From the NCBI RefSeq assembly GCF_029227915.1, contig NC_079883.1, forward strand, positions 15,066,001-15,130,000: 64,000 nt of DNA, given 5' to 3'. The notes under the pieces were generated by a model. The model saw only the letters and a list, made by a program, of their open reading frames with translations. It was not told the DNA's origin and ran no database searches. Shown piece by piece: positions 45,884 through 55,750 of this stretch (positions within the stretch are counted from its first letter, which is position 1; each line of letters starts with the position of its first letter). The position numbers were made by a program, and so were the translations under genes. Source of the stretch: Hydractinia symbiolongicarpus. Its lineage: Eukaryota; Cnidaria; Hydrozoa; Anthoathecata; Hydractiniidae.

Positions 45884-48800
45884 ATGAAGATAAAAGACGT
45901 CTATGCATCCTGGATAAACAAACGAAAGAAAGGTATTATAACAGACGAGACAAAAACAGCATCACTCAATCGAAAAATGACGACTTCTACCACGACAACG
46001 ACGCCACGCCAACGCAAAATTACCGTCGTTTCGCTTGCCTCCCATCAACACGGCATTAAAATTGAAGGCTCCGACGCCGAATTACGTAGCCGTTCCATGT
46101 CAACAATTAGACTAGATAAAGTTATATCTGAAATAAAAGAATTCCATTGGCGAACCGAAAACCAATTGAAAAAGAGTGTTAAAAAACAAGCCAAGGAGCT
46201 AGGGTGGTTCTTTGCCATCTTTGTAGTATATATTATGTTTGGTACTTTTCTATTTTTCTACATTGAAGAATGTTCTGGAGCTTCAACTCCCACTGATAAC
46301 AGTATACCTTATTATCCGATGGAAATTTCAAAACATAAAAATCTGAATAAAACTTGTTTTGATCTTTACAATGCATTTATAGAGGAAATCGTCAAAAAAT
46401 CAGATTTGAATGTAACATTGATCTCCAACCAAAGTGGACATTATCAACATTTCGATGCGAAATGCCAAAAACTAGTGATGGATTCGCCACAACCCTTCTC
46501 TTTTTCTGCATACATGGAGGGCAAAAGTTGTGAGGTGACAGATATAAAGCTATTAAAGTACGCTGAATTCACCATCTTCACTTTACTCACTATCGGTAAG
46601 AAATATTTGACACCTCGTACTTTTTTTGAATCGGCCTTAAACCCCGAGAATACTTCGTTGGAACTGATTGGGATATTTAAAAAGTTCATGCCAAGCTAGG
46701 TACGTAACTTGTTAATTCAAATTTTTAAATGATTCCACTTAATTTCAACAACTTTCAGAACTGATAAGATGCTTTGAATGGCAGCTTATCTTTTGCTTTG
46801 CTTGTAAAAGTGCTGTAGTGCCCCTTTGCTAAAACATATTGTAGCTGTAACGCTTAAAACTTGGGGTCAATCTATTCAAATCTTTGCTATGAACTGAACG
46901 ATTAAATTTGCTTTAAAAGTAATTTAAACTGACATGGAAGGCTATGTATTACAAAATATTTTTCCCTTTTTGAAACCACTTCGTGGACACTAGGCTACTC
47001 TAAAAGGGATGTATAATACCAGAAAAAATTACTACAAAAAATTACTTACAAAAAAACTTGTTGTTTATCTTGCCCAGACGAGATAAATATGTTGAAGATT
47101 ATTATCGGATGAGTTTAAAACCTACAACGCTGATCTCTTTTCATGTCAATTGTTTCGTTTCGTTAAATGTTGATGTGGTATACAGATAGAAAAGGTTATT
47201 GATGTGAATTTAAGAGTAAGCTTGTGCGCAAAATAGGCCTGAAAAGTTGTAACATCAATCACCAAATACTTTAGGTACATTAGAAGTATTTAGTAACAAC
47301 AGGCCTCTGTAATAATTACTAGTCGCTGGCTATGGAGTTATATGTAGGACAATATTCGTGTATGGTTTTCGTCGCGTCGTAATGCTTTTCGTCGTGTCGT
47401 ATCTTTCTTCGTCGTGTGGTTTTCTTCGCAGCGTAATGGTTTTCGTCGTGGCGTATTACTCATGTTGGTGTGATCTCATGTTTCGTCGCTTCGTGGGGTA
47501 TTTTACTTTGAGGCGAAATAGTTATGCTTTTTTTACACGGAATTACTAATTTCGTGAAGCTTTTACACAATATATTTTACTTTCTTTCTAGTGGCTTTGG
47601 TCTTTCTACTGGGTAAAGCTAGCTATTATTTTTGTCATTTTCTTTTAATAAACGATACATTCTTAGCTATATATTTTAAGCATGCTACACTTTATAATCT
47701 ATTATCTATTTTGTATTTTAAATGGATTCTGATAAAAATATCAAAATCTAAGTAACCTAACTGCATAAACATAAATTATTACATAAAACTCTTACACAAC
47801 ACATAATATTTTTTCATAATCACAAATGTAAAACTAACTTAAAAATGGAATATAATTTTTAGCACTAAACTAAAGGTTTTGTTTATTTTACTGCACTTTA
47901 TTCATGTGACTTTGATTTCTTGTAAGCGCTACACGAATTTAGTAATTTCGTGTTAAAAAAGAATGAAAATTTTCTCTACGAAGAAAATACGCCGCGAAGT
48001 GAAATACGCCACAAAGTGAAATATGCCGCGACGAACACAAATACGACTCGACGAAACGTTAAACCACCCCACAAAGAAAGATACGACGCGACAAAAACCA
48101 CACCACGAAGAAAAATACGACACGACGAAAAGCATTTACGACGCGACGAAAACCATACACGAATATCGTCTCATATATAACTCCATAGTTGGCCGGCTGA
48201 AAAATTTACAGTAATAATTCATGCATACTTAACATAAAGTAGTGATTCACTCTGCTGGGATCGCAGTCGAATGGGTACAAATATATCTCATTTGCAGTTT
48301 TATCCATGAATACCTAGTGCGTCAATTAACATGACTTGGATTTTAGTCCCAGCATTTTATTTGTGGTTTTAAGCATTTAAAACATTATTGCTTATACTTT
48401 CAATCATTTGTTTTCAGGTTATGGCAACACAACTCCTATAACAACTGTTGGTCGCGTGACGCTAGTTTTTTATGCAGTCTTCGGTATACCGTTAGCTGTT
48501 ACGATGTACAGCGTTGCTGGCAAACTTATAGTGCAAATAATAACTCTAGTTATCAGGATGATACAAACTCGAATCTTCAAAAATTCAACAGAAGTGCCTC
48601 ATATTCAATTGAAGACTTTGTTTGTCAGTATTTTTTTCATGCTGACCATTATGTTAACCGGTTGTGCAGTCACTACTTCGGATAAAATGGAAGATTTGGC
48701 GTTTACGTCCAGCTTTTATTTTTGGTTCGTCAGCTTATCTACGATTGGGTATGGCGATATACATTTCGATCGAAAAAAGCATCTGCAGAATCCACATTTG

Positions 48801-49220
48801 ATGATTCTATCATCGATGAATTTGCTATTTGGTCTCGGAATTATGGCTGCCATTATTGAAGCATTTTCATTGGCTCTTGAAAAAAAAGACTTACAAATGA
48901 GTACTATTATTATCGATGACGAAGATGTTGTAAATGAGGACGAGAGACCTGAAAGTGATAAAGATTTATGGGCAACAGCGATGAAAAGGTACAGGACATA
49001 TTCAAAGAATGGTGAGCAGGAATCGGAAACTAATTTAACTGAATTATCGAGTAAAGACGGAGATACCTCGACGTCAAATGGAAGCAATTCGTTTTCTCAC
49101 AATGTATTAAGTGACCGTTCATTAAAAGGTACTGTCAATCTAGGTCGAACTGACGATAATGAAAACCACATACCAACTAGTCATATGGCTCGGCTAAACG
49201 TATTTCAAGTTGGATCATGA
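45884..49220 (+). CDS. Two-pore-domain (K2P) potassium channel
   Basis: Exons 45884-46595 and 48418-49220 join in phase (GT-AG; the junction falls in the first Gly of the first filter) to give 504 residues. An intracellular Thr/Arg-rich N-terminus precedes TM1 (about 107-127, LGWFFAIFVVYIMFGTF). A long extracellular cap loop (about 130-222) has six cysteines and N-glycosylation sequons NKT, NVT and NQS. Pore 1 is TLLTIGYGN (filter at 236-241), followed by TM2 (VFYAVFGIPLAV). TM3 spans about 305-323; pore 2 is LSTIGYGD (346-351), followed by TM4. The C-terminal tail is acidic and Ser/Thr-rich. Two pores and four TM segments are diagnostic of K2P leak channels, which form dimers at the plasma membrane and set resting potential. 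The subfamily cannot be assigned by eye. The first ATG in frame was chosen; M32 is an alternative. AATAAA lies at 49322. Confidence 0.9.
47330..48188. mobile_element. Foldback/MITE-like element in the K2P intron
   Basis: About 240-bp terminal inverted repeats, 47330 to about 47570 and about 47928 to 48188, start CTATGGAGTTATAT and share ATTCGTGTATGGTTTTCGTC. Each arm is built of degenerate TTTCGTCGYGTCGTA-like subrepeats, and the CG richness contrasts with the surrounding DNA. The spacer of about 350 bp is AT-rich with no transposase. No clear target duplication. The pre-mRNA could fold into a long hairpin across the intron. Confidence 0.8.
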
Positions 49221-51211
49221 CATTACTTATAAAACCTGAAGATGTTTGTTGTAAAACATTTTCATTCTGTAAAAAAATGCGACTTCTTTCAGTACGGCTC
49301 TTTCAAATGCGTAGGATTTCAAATAAAATTTATTAAATTAAAGATTTCGTTTTGTTTTTTGAATTTCTAGCTGTCATAAACCAAAACAACATTTGTAAGA
49401 GAGTGTTATTTGCATAGCGTGTCTTTCACAATAAATATGTGTATCAATGGGAATTCCACCCAACACCACCCTCCCCCCCCCCCCCCCCACCCCCCCAAAA
49501 AACACCTTTTAAAAAAGTGATAGTAAGTTTTCGGGTTGTCACTTAATCTTAATTCCCCAACGCAGTATTTATTGCTTGAAAGCTGTTTTAATAACCATTC
49601 TTGTGTTAACTTGATTAGTGTGAACACACAAGATAAAAAAAATAGATGAAGTACGATCTGAGGCTCAGGTGATCTGGGGTGAGCTAGTCCGGTTGACCAG
49701 GCTGGCTCAATTAGCCAAGCTGATATTTATTTTGGGTTCATGAGGCGAGATAACCCACTTAGGCGAGCTGTAGAAAGTCACGAAAGTTGGTTTATATAAT
49801 TAACATCGCGTTCTAAAGTAACTTTAAATTACAAATTAGTTTCGATATAACAGTGGATAGAGTGAATTTTTTTGCAAGATTTGTGTTTTCTGTTATAAAT
49901 CGATCACTACATGAACCAGCATATGCAGGTAATATGTTTGATATTGGACCAGATTTTGTGGAGTTGTGACTTTCATGCAGGAATATATTGTTCAAGCTTT
50001 TATTCTCATTCTATCTATCGGAAAATAACACAACAACGTCTATGAATTATGGTTTTAATATCGGTTTTAATAACGCAATTAGTTTCATGTTTCATTGTAT
50101 CATAGATGATAAAAATGGAGGATACGATTAGAAAAGCTGCAACAGCTCATTTACTTTGTCCCATCTTGTGACAACAAAAACGGCTTTATAAAACAAACAG
50201 AATGTGGATTAGGAAAATATTTGAAGAGGAAAACAGAAGAAAAGAATGGTGATTTTTACAGCCGATATGTAAGGAATGTGCTTGACTCACAATTATGTTT
50301 TATGTTTTTGATTTAAAATCTTTAGATTTTTAGTTAAACAACGCAGGGTATTGCCAAGCAGCTTCTGACAATTCCTTGTCTTTTTCGTTCCGTCATGTTG
50401 TTTTTAGGAAATATGTTTTATTCTGAAACATATGATTTGTGACGTAAAAAATCTTAGATTTGTGACATAAACATTCGATTTTGTAAAAACATTCGGAAAA
50501 TGTTTAACAATCCTTATACCACCGACATTAAGTATTAAAAGGCTTTGATATACTAACACCGGCGCTAAAGAGAGCGCTAAAGAGATCGCTATCGGCGTTA
50601 CTTAGCTCATTAATGTTAAAGATTACATATTTATTAACGATTTTAGCGCCTTCATTGACGCCTGTAACGCCTTAAACAACCCTAAACATCACCATTCCAC
50701 CTCAGCTTTTTTTGGAGCAAAATTCAGCCACGGAACATTATTCAAGCTTTGTACTCAGATCTGCATGACGTGGAAAAGCAGTCTGCAGATTAAAAAGCTG
50801 GTTATGTTTATTATCGCAAATGAGTTGGTGATCATTCCTATTTCGTTCAGTACCCAACAAGATATTAAAATTTTCGTGTTATCGAGAGTCTCAGTCTTTT
50901 TTTAATTCGATGACCCGTCATTAAGGATTTTTCGAGAGTCAGAAGACTATTTTGAATCCCGGTATTTTATGAGACCATGAAGTAATTGTTTGTTCTCAGT
51001 TGTCTATTCGGATAGGCATAGCGATAGTCCACGTTTTCGCATTTCTAGGGTAAATATATGTTCTGTTTGTTTTGTCAAAACTTACGTAATGCACAGGCCA
51101 AAAATGCTGGAGCATTTTTAAAGTAGCAAATCGCGAGTAGACCACGTGTTCTGTTGTTTTAAACTTTTTGTTTACAAAAGATAGTAAACCACAGCACGCA
51201 GCTTGATGTTG
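49221..51211. other. Intergenic DNA downstream of the K2P gene
   Basis: Contains the K2P 3' UTR with an AATAAA, a C-homopolymer run at about 49467-49495, and a GCGCTAAAGAGA-containing imperfect hairpin region at 50550-50655 that may be a MITE relic. No coding sequence supported. Confidence 0.5.
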
Positions 51212-52645
51212 GATACACGCTTTTCTATATAAGAATAGTGTTTTTTCGTTGAGGGTGAAGTATTTTTATGATTTGGCAAAATATGAGGGTGAAGTATTCT
51301 TAATGTATTCTTATTTTTCAAAGTAAAATTTCTGTCACATGTATGCACAAGAACAACTATTTCGCGACAGCTGAATGTGTTTCTTTTGAATGAGATGCTC
51401 ACACATATTTTTTAGTATACTGTTACGTATTTACAGCATGTTTATGTTTTTCTCCCCAGAGATATTAATCAAACCAAATATAACAGGTGGTTTATTATCA
51501 AACTTCTTTCGAGTAAAAAATTTGGGCTGTCTCAACAAGTTGTTGAAAGTGTGTTGTCTGTTACAGTATGTAAATATTATTTCGCTGAGATACAAAAGAC
51601 TCTTGGATATTTTATTACAAAGTCAATCAAACACAGAGGGAAATTGACGAAAATTGATATTCCTGACGATCCCACGGAAGCCATATCAAAGTTAGTGTGC
51701 GAGTACTGTGGAAAAAATCTTCGCAGTCAACAAGGACCTAGTGCACGTGCGGACGGAAAGACTTGTCAGAAAAATCTCTCAATGATGTTGTTAAGGATGT
51801 CGTGGATTGTATGGTGACTCAAGTTGAAAAAAGCTCAATCAGAGAGGTAGAGAAAAAGGGACCAGAAGATCATATAAATTAACAACTCACACAGACGAAA
51901 CTTTTAAAAAGTCTGTAAGTGATGGGCTGTTATGGTTTGGGCTTCCAGATGCAACAGACCTGTGGAAACCCGTGGATGCTGGCTACGCTCAAGTACTAAA
52001 AAGCCTTATCGCTAAAGAACAACTGGTTCGGTAACAAGCAATCATTTTCCGCAAAAGAAAGAAGAATTTTCATTTCACAGTGGGCAGGGAAAGCATGGGA
52101 CAAGCTTTCTAATGAGAAGTATGGCAAATTTCGAGAGAACCTTTGGCAGAAAACTGGATGTTTAATGACTGTTGATGGTTCTGATGATAGTAAAATCTTC
52201 TTAGTCTTAAGGAATATTATGTACCTCCACCATCCATTATCGAACCAACATTGCTCAATCCAGTGACAATGGATCCAGAAACCGCATCCTCGTTTGATGA
52301 GTTTAAAGTTCAAGATGAAAATGCTGCGAAGGATATCACAGAGGACGAGGACGTCGAATTCTTTGTCCATTTGGAACAGGAGTCTGTCGCCGAACAGCAC
52401 GAAGAAGTAGATGACTCGAGAGAAGGAGTCTTTGATATTTTCCATTTGCTAGTTTAAGGAGTTATATTACTGTACATAATTTTGTTAAAGATTTGTCTCA
52501 TTTTGATATCCCTAATTTTTTGGTTAACAAACAATTTTATTCTAAGCAAACTCACCCTGGAAATATTCTTAAGATATTCTTACAATTTAGGCAATTTTCA
52601 CCCTGATATTCTTATAGAAGTTATTCTTATAAAAAAGCGTGTACC
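51212..52645 (+). mobile_element. DDE transposon relic with degenerate terminal repeats
   Basis: TACACGCTTTTCTATATAAG near 51214 is matched inverted at 52645 (TACACGCTTTTTTATAAGAA). Inside both ends, AGGGTGAA motifs with TATTCTTA blocks recur in opposite orientation (51247-51305 and 52553-52620). The element contains the transposase relic listed next. Termini are approximate and no target duplication was identified. Confidence 0.6.
51648..52457 (+). pseudogene. DDE-superfamily transposase relic with C2H2-like finger
   Basis: Segments in different plus-strand frames read DDPTEAISKLVCEYCGKNL (a C-x2-C finger start; the His pair is lost), LNDVVKDVVDCMVTQV, DGLLWFGLPDATDLWKPVDA, GYAQVLKSLIAKEQ, then NKQSFSAKERRIFISQWAGK, KTGCLMTVDGSDDSK and an acidic tail ending GVFDIFHLLV. 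The DLWxPVDAGY block resembles the end of the DDE catalytic domain of pogo/Tc1-mariner-type transposases. At least three frame changes and an in-frame stop near 51880 show it is dead. The family name is given with moderate confidence. Confidence 0.6.
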
Positions 52646-53209
52646 ACAACTTGCGAGTTGTTGTTGTCATAGCGATTAGTTGTATTGTAGTTCGGTAATG
52701 TTGGGAAAAGTTTATTGCAGCCATTGCACTAAACTACAAACACTTAAAAACATTTAAAATCACGAAAATGCACAAACAAGTATCTCTGCATTTTTTTTTT
52801 GTTAAATAAGCGGTAATTATTGAGAACAAGATTGCACAAAGCATTATCAATAAAAAAAATCAGTTGTTTTGATGTTAATAACAAAATCCCAGTAATACTG
52901 TGGTGTTACGGAAGCCAAGAAGGGACAATAGAAATAAATTTCAGAATACATAAATGTTTTTCAAAATACACAAATTAATTTGGGAATACGCAAATATTTG
53001 CCAAAATACACAAATCATTTTAAATGCAGAAATTATTCTCTATTTAATTTAAGGGGGCACGAGGGACATTTTCATACGCGTGCTATGCAGCATTGCTCCA
53101 TTGCACGCGCATGAAGATGTCCTTCCCTTTAGCTTTACATAAAACATTTCCAAAGTATAAATTTAAATGCAGAAGGTTAACTCTGTTTTCTCAGTTGTGA
53201 ATACATAAA

Positions 53210-53430
53210 ATGGCTACTATTGCATTTTGTTATCGATGTGGTAGGTAGTTTTACCATGTTGAATATTCCTGTCCAAAGTGTGGAACACAAAGAAGATGCA
53301 CCCTTGAAAACATAAATGTGGACACTATTGGTCTTAACGAGATCTTGAATGATATTTCTGTTAATACTAAGTGCGTCCTTTTGTCAGCTAACAACTTTAA
53401 TTCCCCTTTCATTTTTACTTTCATCACCTA
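53210..53430 (+). pseudogene. Broken small zinc-ribbon frame inside the TIR element
   Basis: ATG at 53210 opens MATIAFCYRCGR, then an in-frame TAG, then FYHVEYSCPKCGTQRR and CTLENINVDTIGLNEIL, with a stop near 53430. The C-x2-C ... C-x2-C spacing is a four-cysteine zinc ribbon. The in-frame TAG makes this copy defective unless read through or spliced. Function unknown; probably an element protein. Confidence 0.45.
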
Positions 53431-53828
53431 AATCAATTTTTCATACAACTGGCAATTCTTTGTTTTGTGGACAGGCATCTGCATGTTGTTCAATTTTATT
53501 GAAAAGGAATTTCTGGTTACAAATTGGGCATCACCCAAAAGTTCATAATTTTGTTTCAGAGTTCTAGTGCAGATATACTGATCCAATCTAGAACATGGCC
53601 TTCCCAGTTCATTTTTGTAATTTGCCACAGTAAATGGGGTATCTGTGCGTGGGATAATAATGATCTCTTTTTGGTCAGGATACAACAGTAGTCCTCAAGT
53701 GGACAGAAAACTGATCATGATCTGCATGCTTTTTTACTGCTACTAAGTCAAGAACTGATTTGGCAGAAGCATATTTTTGAACTTTTAGGGGTAGCTTACT
53801 TCCTCTTACAGACTTGAGCATTGTTTAA

Positions 53829-53942
53829 TCTATATTATAATGCCCGTATACGTCTGTCCGTCCGTCCGTCTGTCTGTCACACAAAATGGTAGCTTAGCTA
53901 CGACGGGCGAACCCGTGGATTTTTCCACGGGCTAACGACTAG
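53829..53942 (+). mobile_element. 114-bp non-autonomous Helitron
   Basis: Starts TCTATATTATAATGCCCGTA at 53829 after an A and ends CTAG at 53942 before a T. A hairpin CCCGTGGATTTTTCCACGGG lies 10 nt before the CTAG end. These are the Helitron rules: 5' TC, 3' hairpin plus CTRR, insertion between A and T, no duplication. A GTCTGTCC-type repeat follows the 5' end. It sits inside the 52909-54113 element, so it inserted later. Confidence 0.8.
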
Positions 53943-55119
53943 TATTTTTGAACACTTCGTGTATAAAGGTTCTCTTGAAAATAATGTTTCCGTATTCTGA
54001 AAAAGATTTGTGTATTTTAAAAGAGATTTGTGGATTTTGAAACATATTCGCGTATTTGAAATAAATTTGTGTATTCTGAATTTACGTTGTGTATTGTCCC
54101 TTCTCGGCTTCCATATGGTGTCCATTTTCGTGCCACATGTTGTAATTATTAACTAAGTATTGCATCTACATTGCCTGACAAACAGAATACGCACATTATT
54201 ATGACCGGCGGACCCGTGGAAGAACCTACTGCACGTCCTTTTTTTTCGCCCAGGATATCTGCACGAAAATTAAATATACTCAAAATTGAAAGTAAAATTA
54301 CACAAAAATGTTAAAATATTATAAAAATATCCTCAGTTTGAATTTATGAATATGAATGTCTTTTCCCTTACGAAAATCTACTTTCAACATAAATCTCGTT
54401 AATGTTGTTGTACGAACCTAAAGAAACACCGAACTGCATGAATAAGAGGCTGGCTAAAATACGCATGCATAATAAATTTTGGGTGCGTTTTTTTAATCAG
54501 AGGGTTTCATGAAAGTTATTGATAACCCCGTTATAAATAACCCTGTTTTAATTTTGTAAAGTCCCTGTTCTTCGACTTAGAGAGATGGACCTTTATTCGA
54601 GGGAATAAGAAAAAAAAAGACTTTTAAACAATTAAATAATCTAGAGTAGCTAGAGAGGGTTATCCAGTCATGTCTTTCATTATTATTTACCAGCTTTATA
54701 TTCTATCAAAAAAATTGCATCGTCTAAAACTGGCAAAACAAACTTTGAGTTAGCAATATAGGTCTCGGAGATCCCGCAATATACTACGTGCAATCTAATA
54801 GCGAGATTTAAAAATGGCGGCATACTATAAAAAAACGTTCCAGGACAGGAAGGAGAGAATCAAGACAGTGCTTCATTATTTGTCACACAAAAGGCATTCG
54901 TATTATAAATTTTCATACGAAATGCAATAAATTCTTTTTTAAATAAATCGAATTTTTTTATTAGGTAGCTAGCTAGCCAATATTTCAGTCATTCAGAAAG
55001 TTGCCTGTTAATGCCAAAATTTAATGTTTCACTTATAAATGAATTAAAGAGTAAAAAGTCCAATCGGATTTTCATTTGATTGAAATAAGTTTTCGTCTAA
55101 TTGTCGTTATCGTGGACAA

Positions 55120-55750
55120 CTAGCATTGTCTAGTAAAGAAGTAAACTCTTCCCTTTAAAAAAAGAAAAAGAAAAAAACTGTGCTTATTTTTCTCAACGCC
55201 TGAATAAAAAATATAGATATATCTTATAATAATATAATATATATCTCTTGAGGAGGAAGATAATATCGTTTTTAAGACATTTCCAAGGATAGCTCCTTTT
55301 GTGATTTTCAAAAACTTGTCCACAAAAACCCCCTCGATCGTCTTAGCGACTAATAATTTGTCATCCGAACTCAAATTGCAGTACGAAGGACTATCAGAGC
55401 CATATGGATGGACGTAGCAATCAACATGTGATTTGAAGGCATAGTCTTTAATCTGTTCACAGAGAGAACTCTTTTTCTTTAAAAATGGCGCCGATTTTTG
55501 TTGAAGGCAATGTCTTGTTGCGTCAACCCATTGTTTCCCTTTGTACGAAAAGCCATTGTAGTTTTTTGTGTAAAGATTGCAATAAGGCAAAGCGTACTCC
55601 AGCGCATAACCGTCATTTCCACACGGTAAAATAGGTTCGAAACAATCTTTATACCAGCTGCAGTGTTTACCTGTATATTTACCTGTAGGGTGATAACAAT
55701 TCTCCAAAGCACATTCCACAACAAACAAAAATGCCATATAGAAAATAAAC
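55120..55750 (-). CDS. Secreted cysteine-rich protein, stanniocalcin-like spacing
   Basis: Minus-strand exon from an acceptor TCCTTTAG (exon begins at 55750) to TAG at 55122-55120. An in-frame ATG is at 55737. A hydrophobic start (FYMAFLFVVECA) suggests the second half of a signal peptide, with the first exon not found. Then cysteines follow the pattern KHCSWYKDCFEPILPCGNDG, a PYCNLY segment, F-S-Y-K-G-K-x-W, ATRHCLQQ, SSLCEQIKDYAF, HVDCY and YCNL. The order of C-L/F-E, F-x4-GK, x-C-L/I and C-Y matches stanniocalcins, secreted Ca/phosphate-regulating glycoproteins, though identity is low and the match is by eye. The last 45 residues are Ile/Tyr/Phe/Lys low complexity and may be a degenerate or wrongly extended end. 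Confidence 0.55.

Larger units (their letters stand above)
52909..54113. mobile_element. TIR element with outward subterminal repeats
   Basis: GGAAGCC-A/G-AGAAGGGACAATA starts at 52910 and is inverted at 54112. Behind each terminus are several copies of AATACACAAAT-type units (TCAGAATACA, CAAAATACACAAAT) in opposite orientation, about 110 bp per end. The interior holds a broken zinc-ribbon frame, a minus-strand frame 53685-53428 of 85 codons and a Helitron-like insertion. No recognisable transposase. Confidence 0.65.

Noticed and set aside
46444-46689. Minus-strand frame of 81 codons
   Set aside because: It is the antisense of K2P exon 1; the same holds for the minus frame at 48716-49087 in exon 2.
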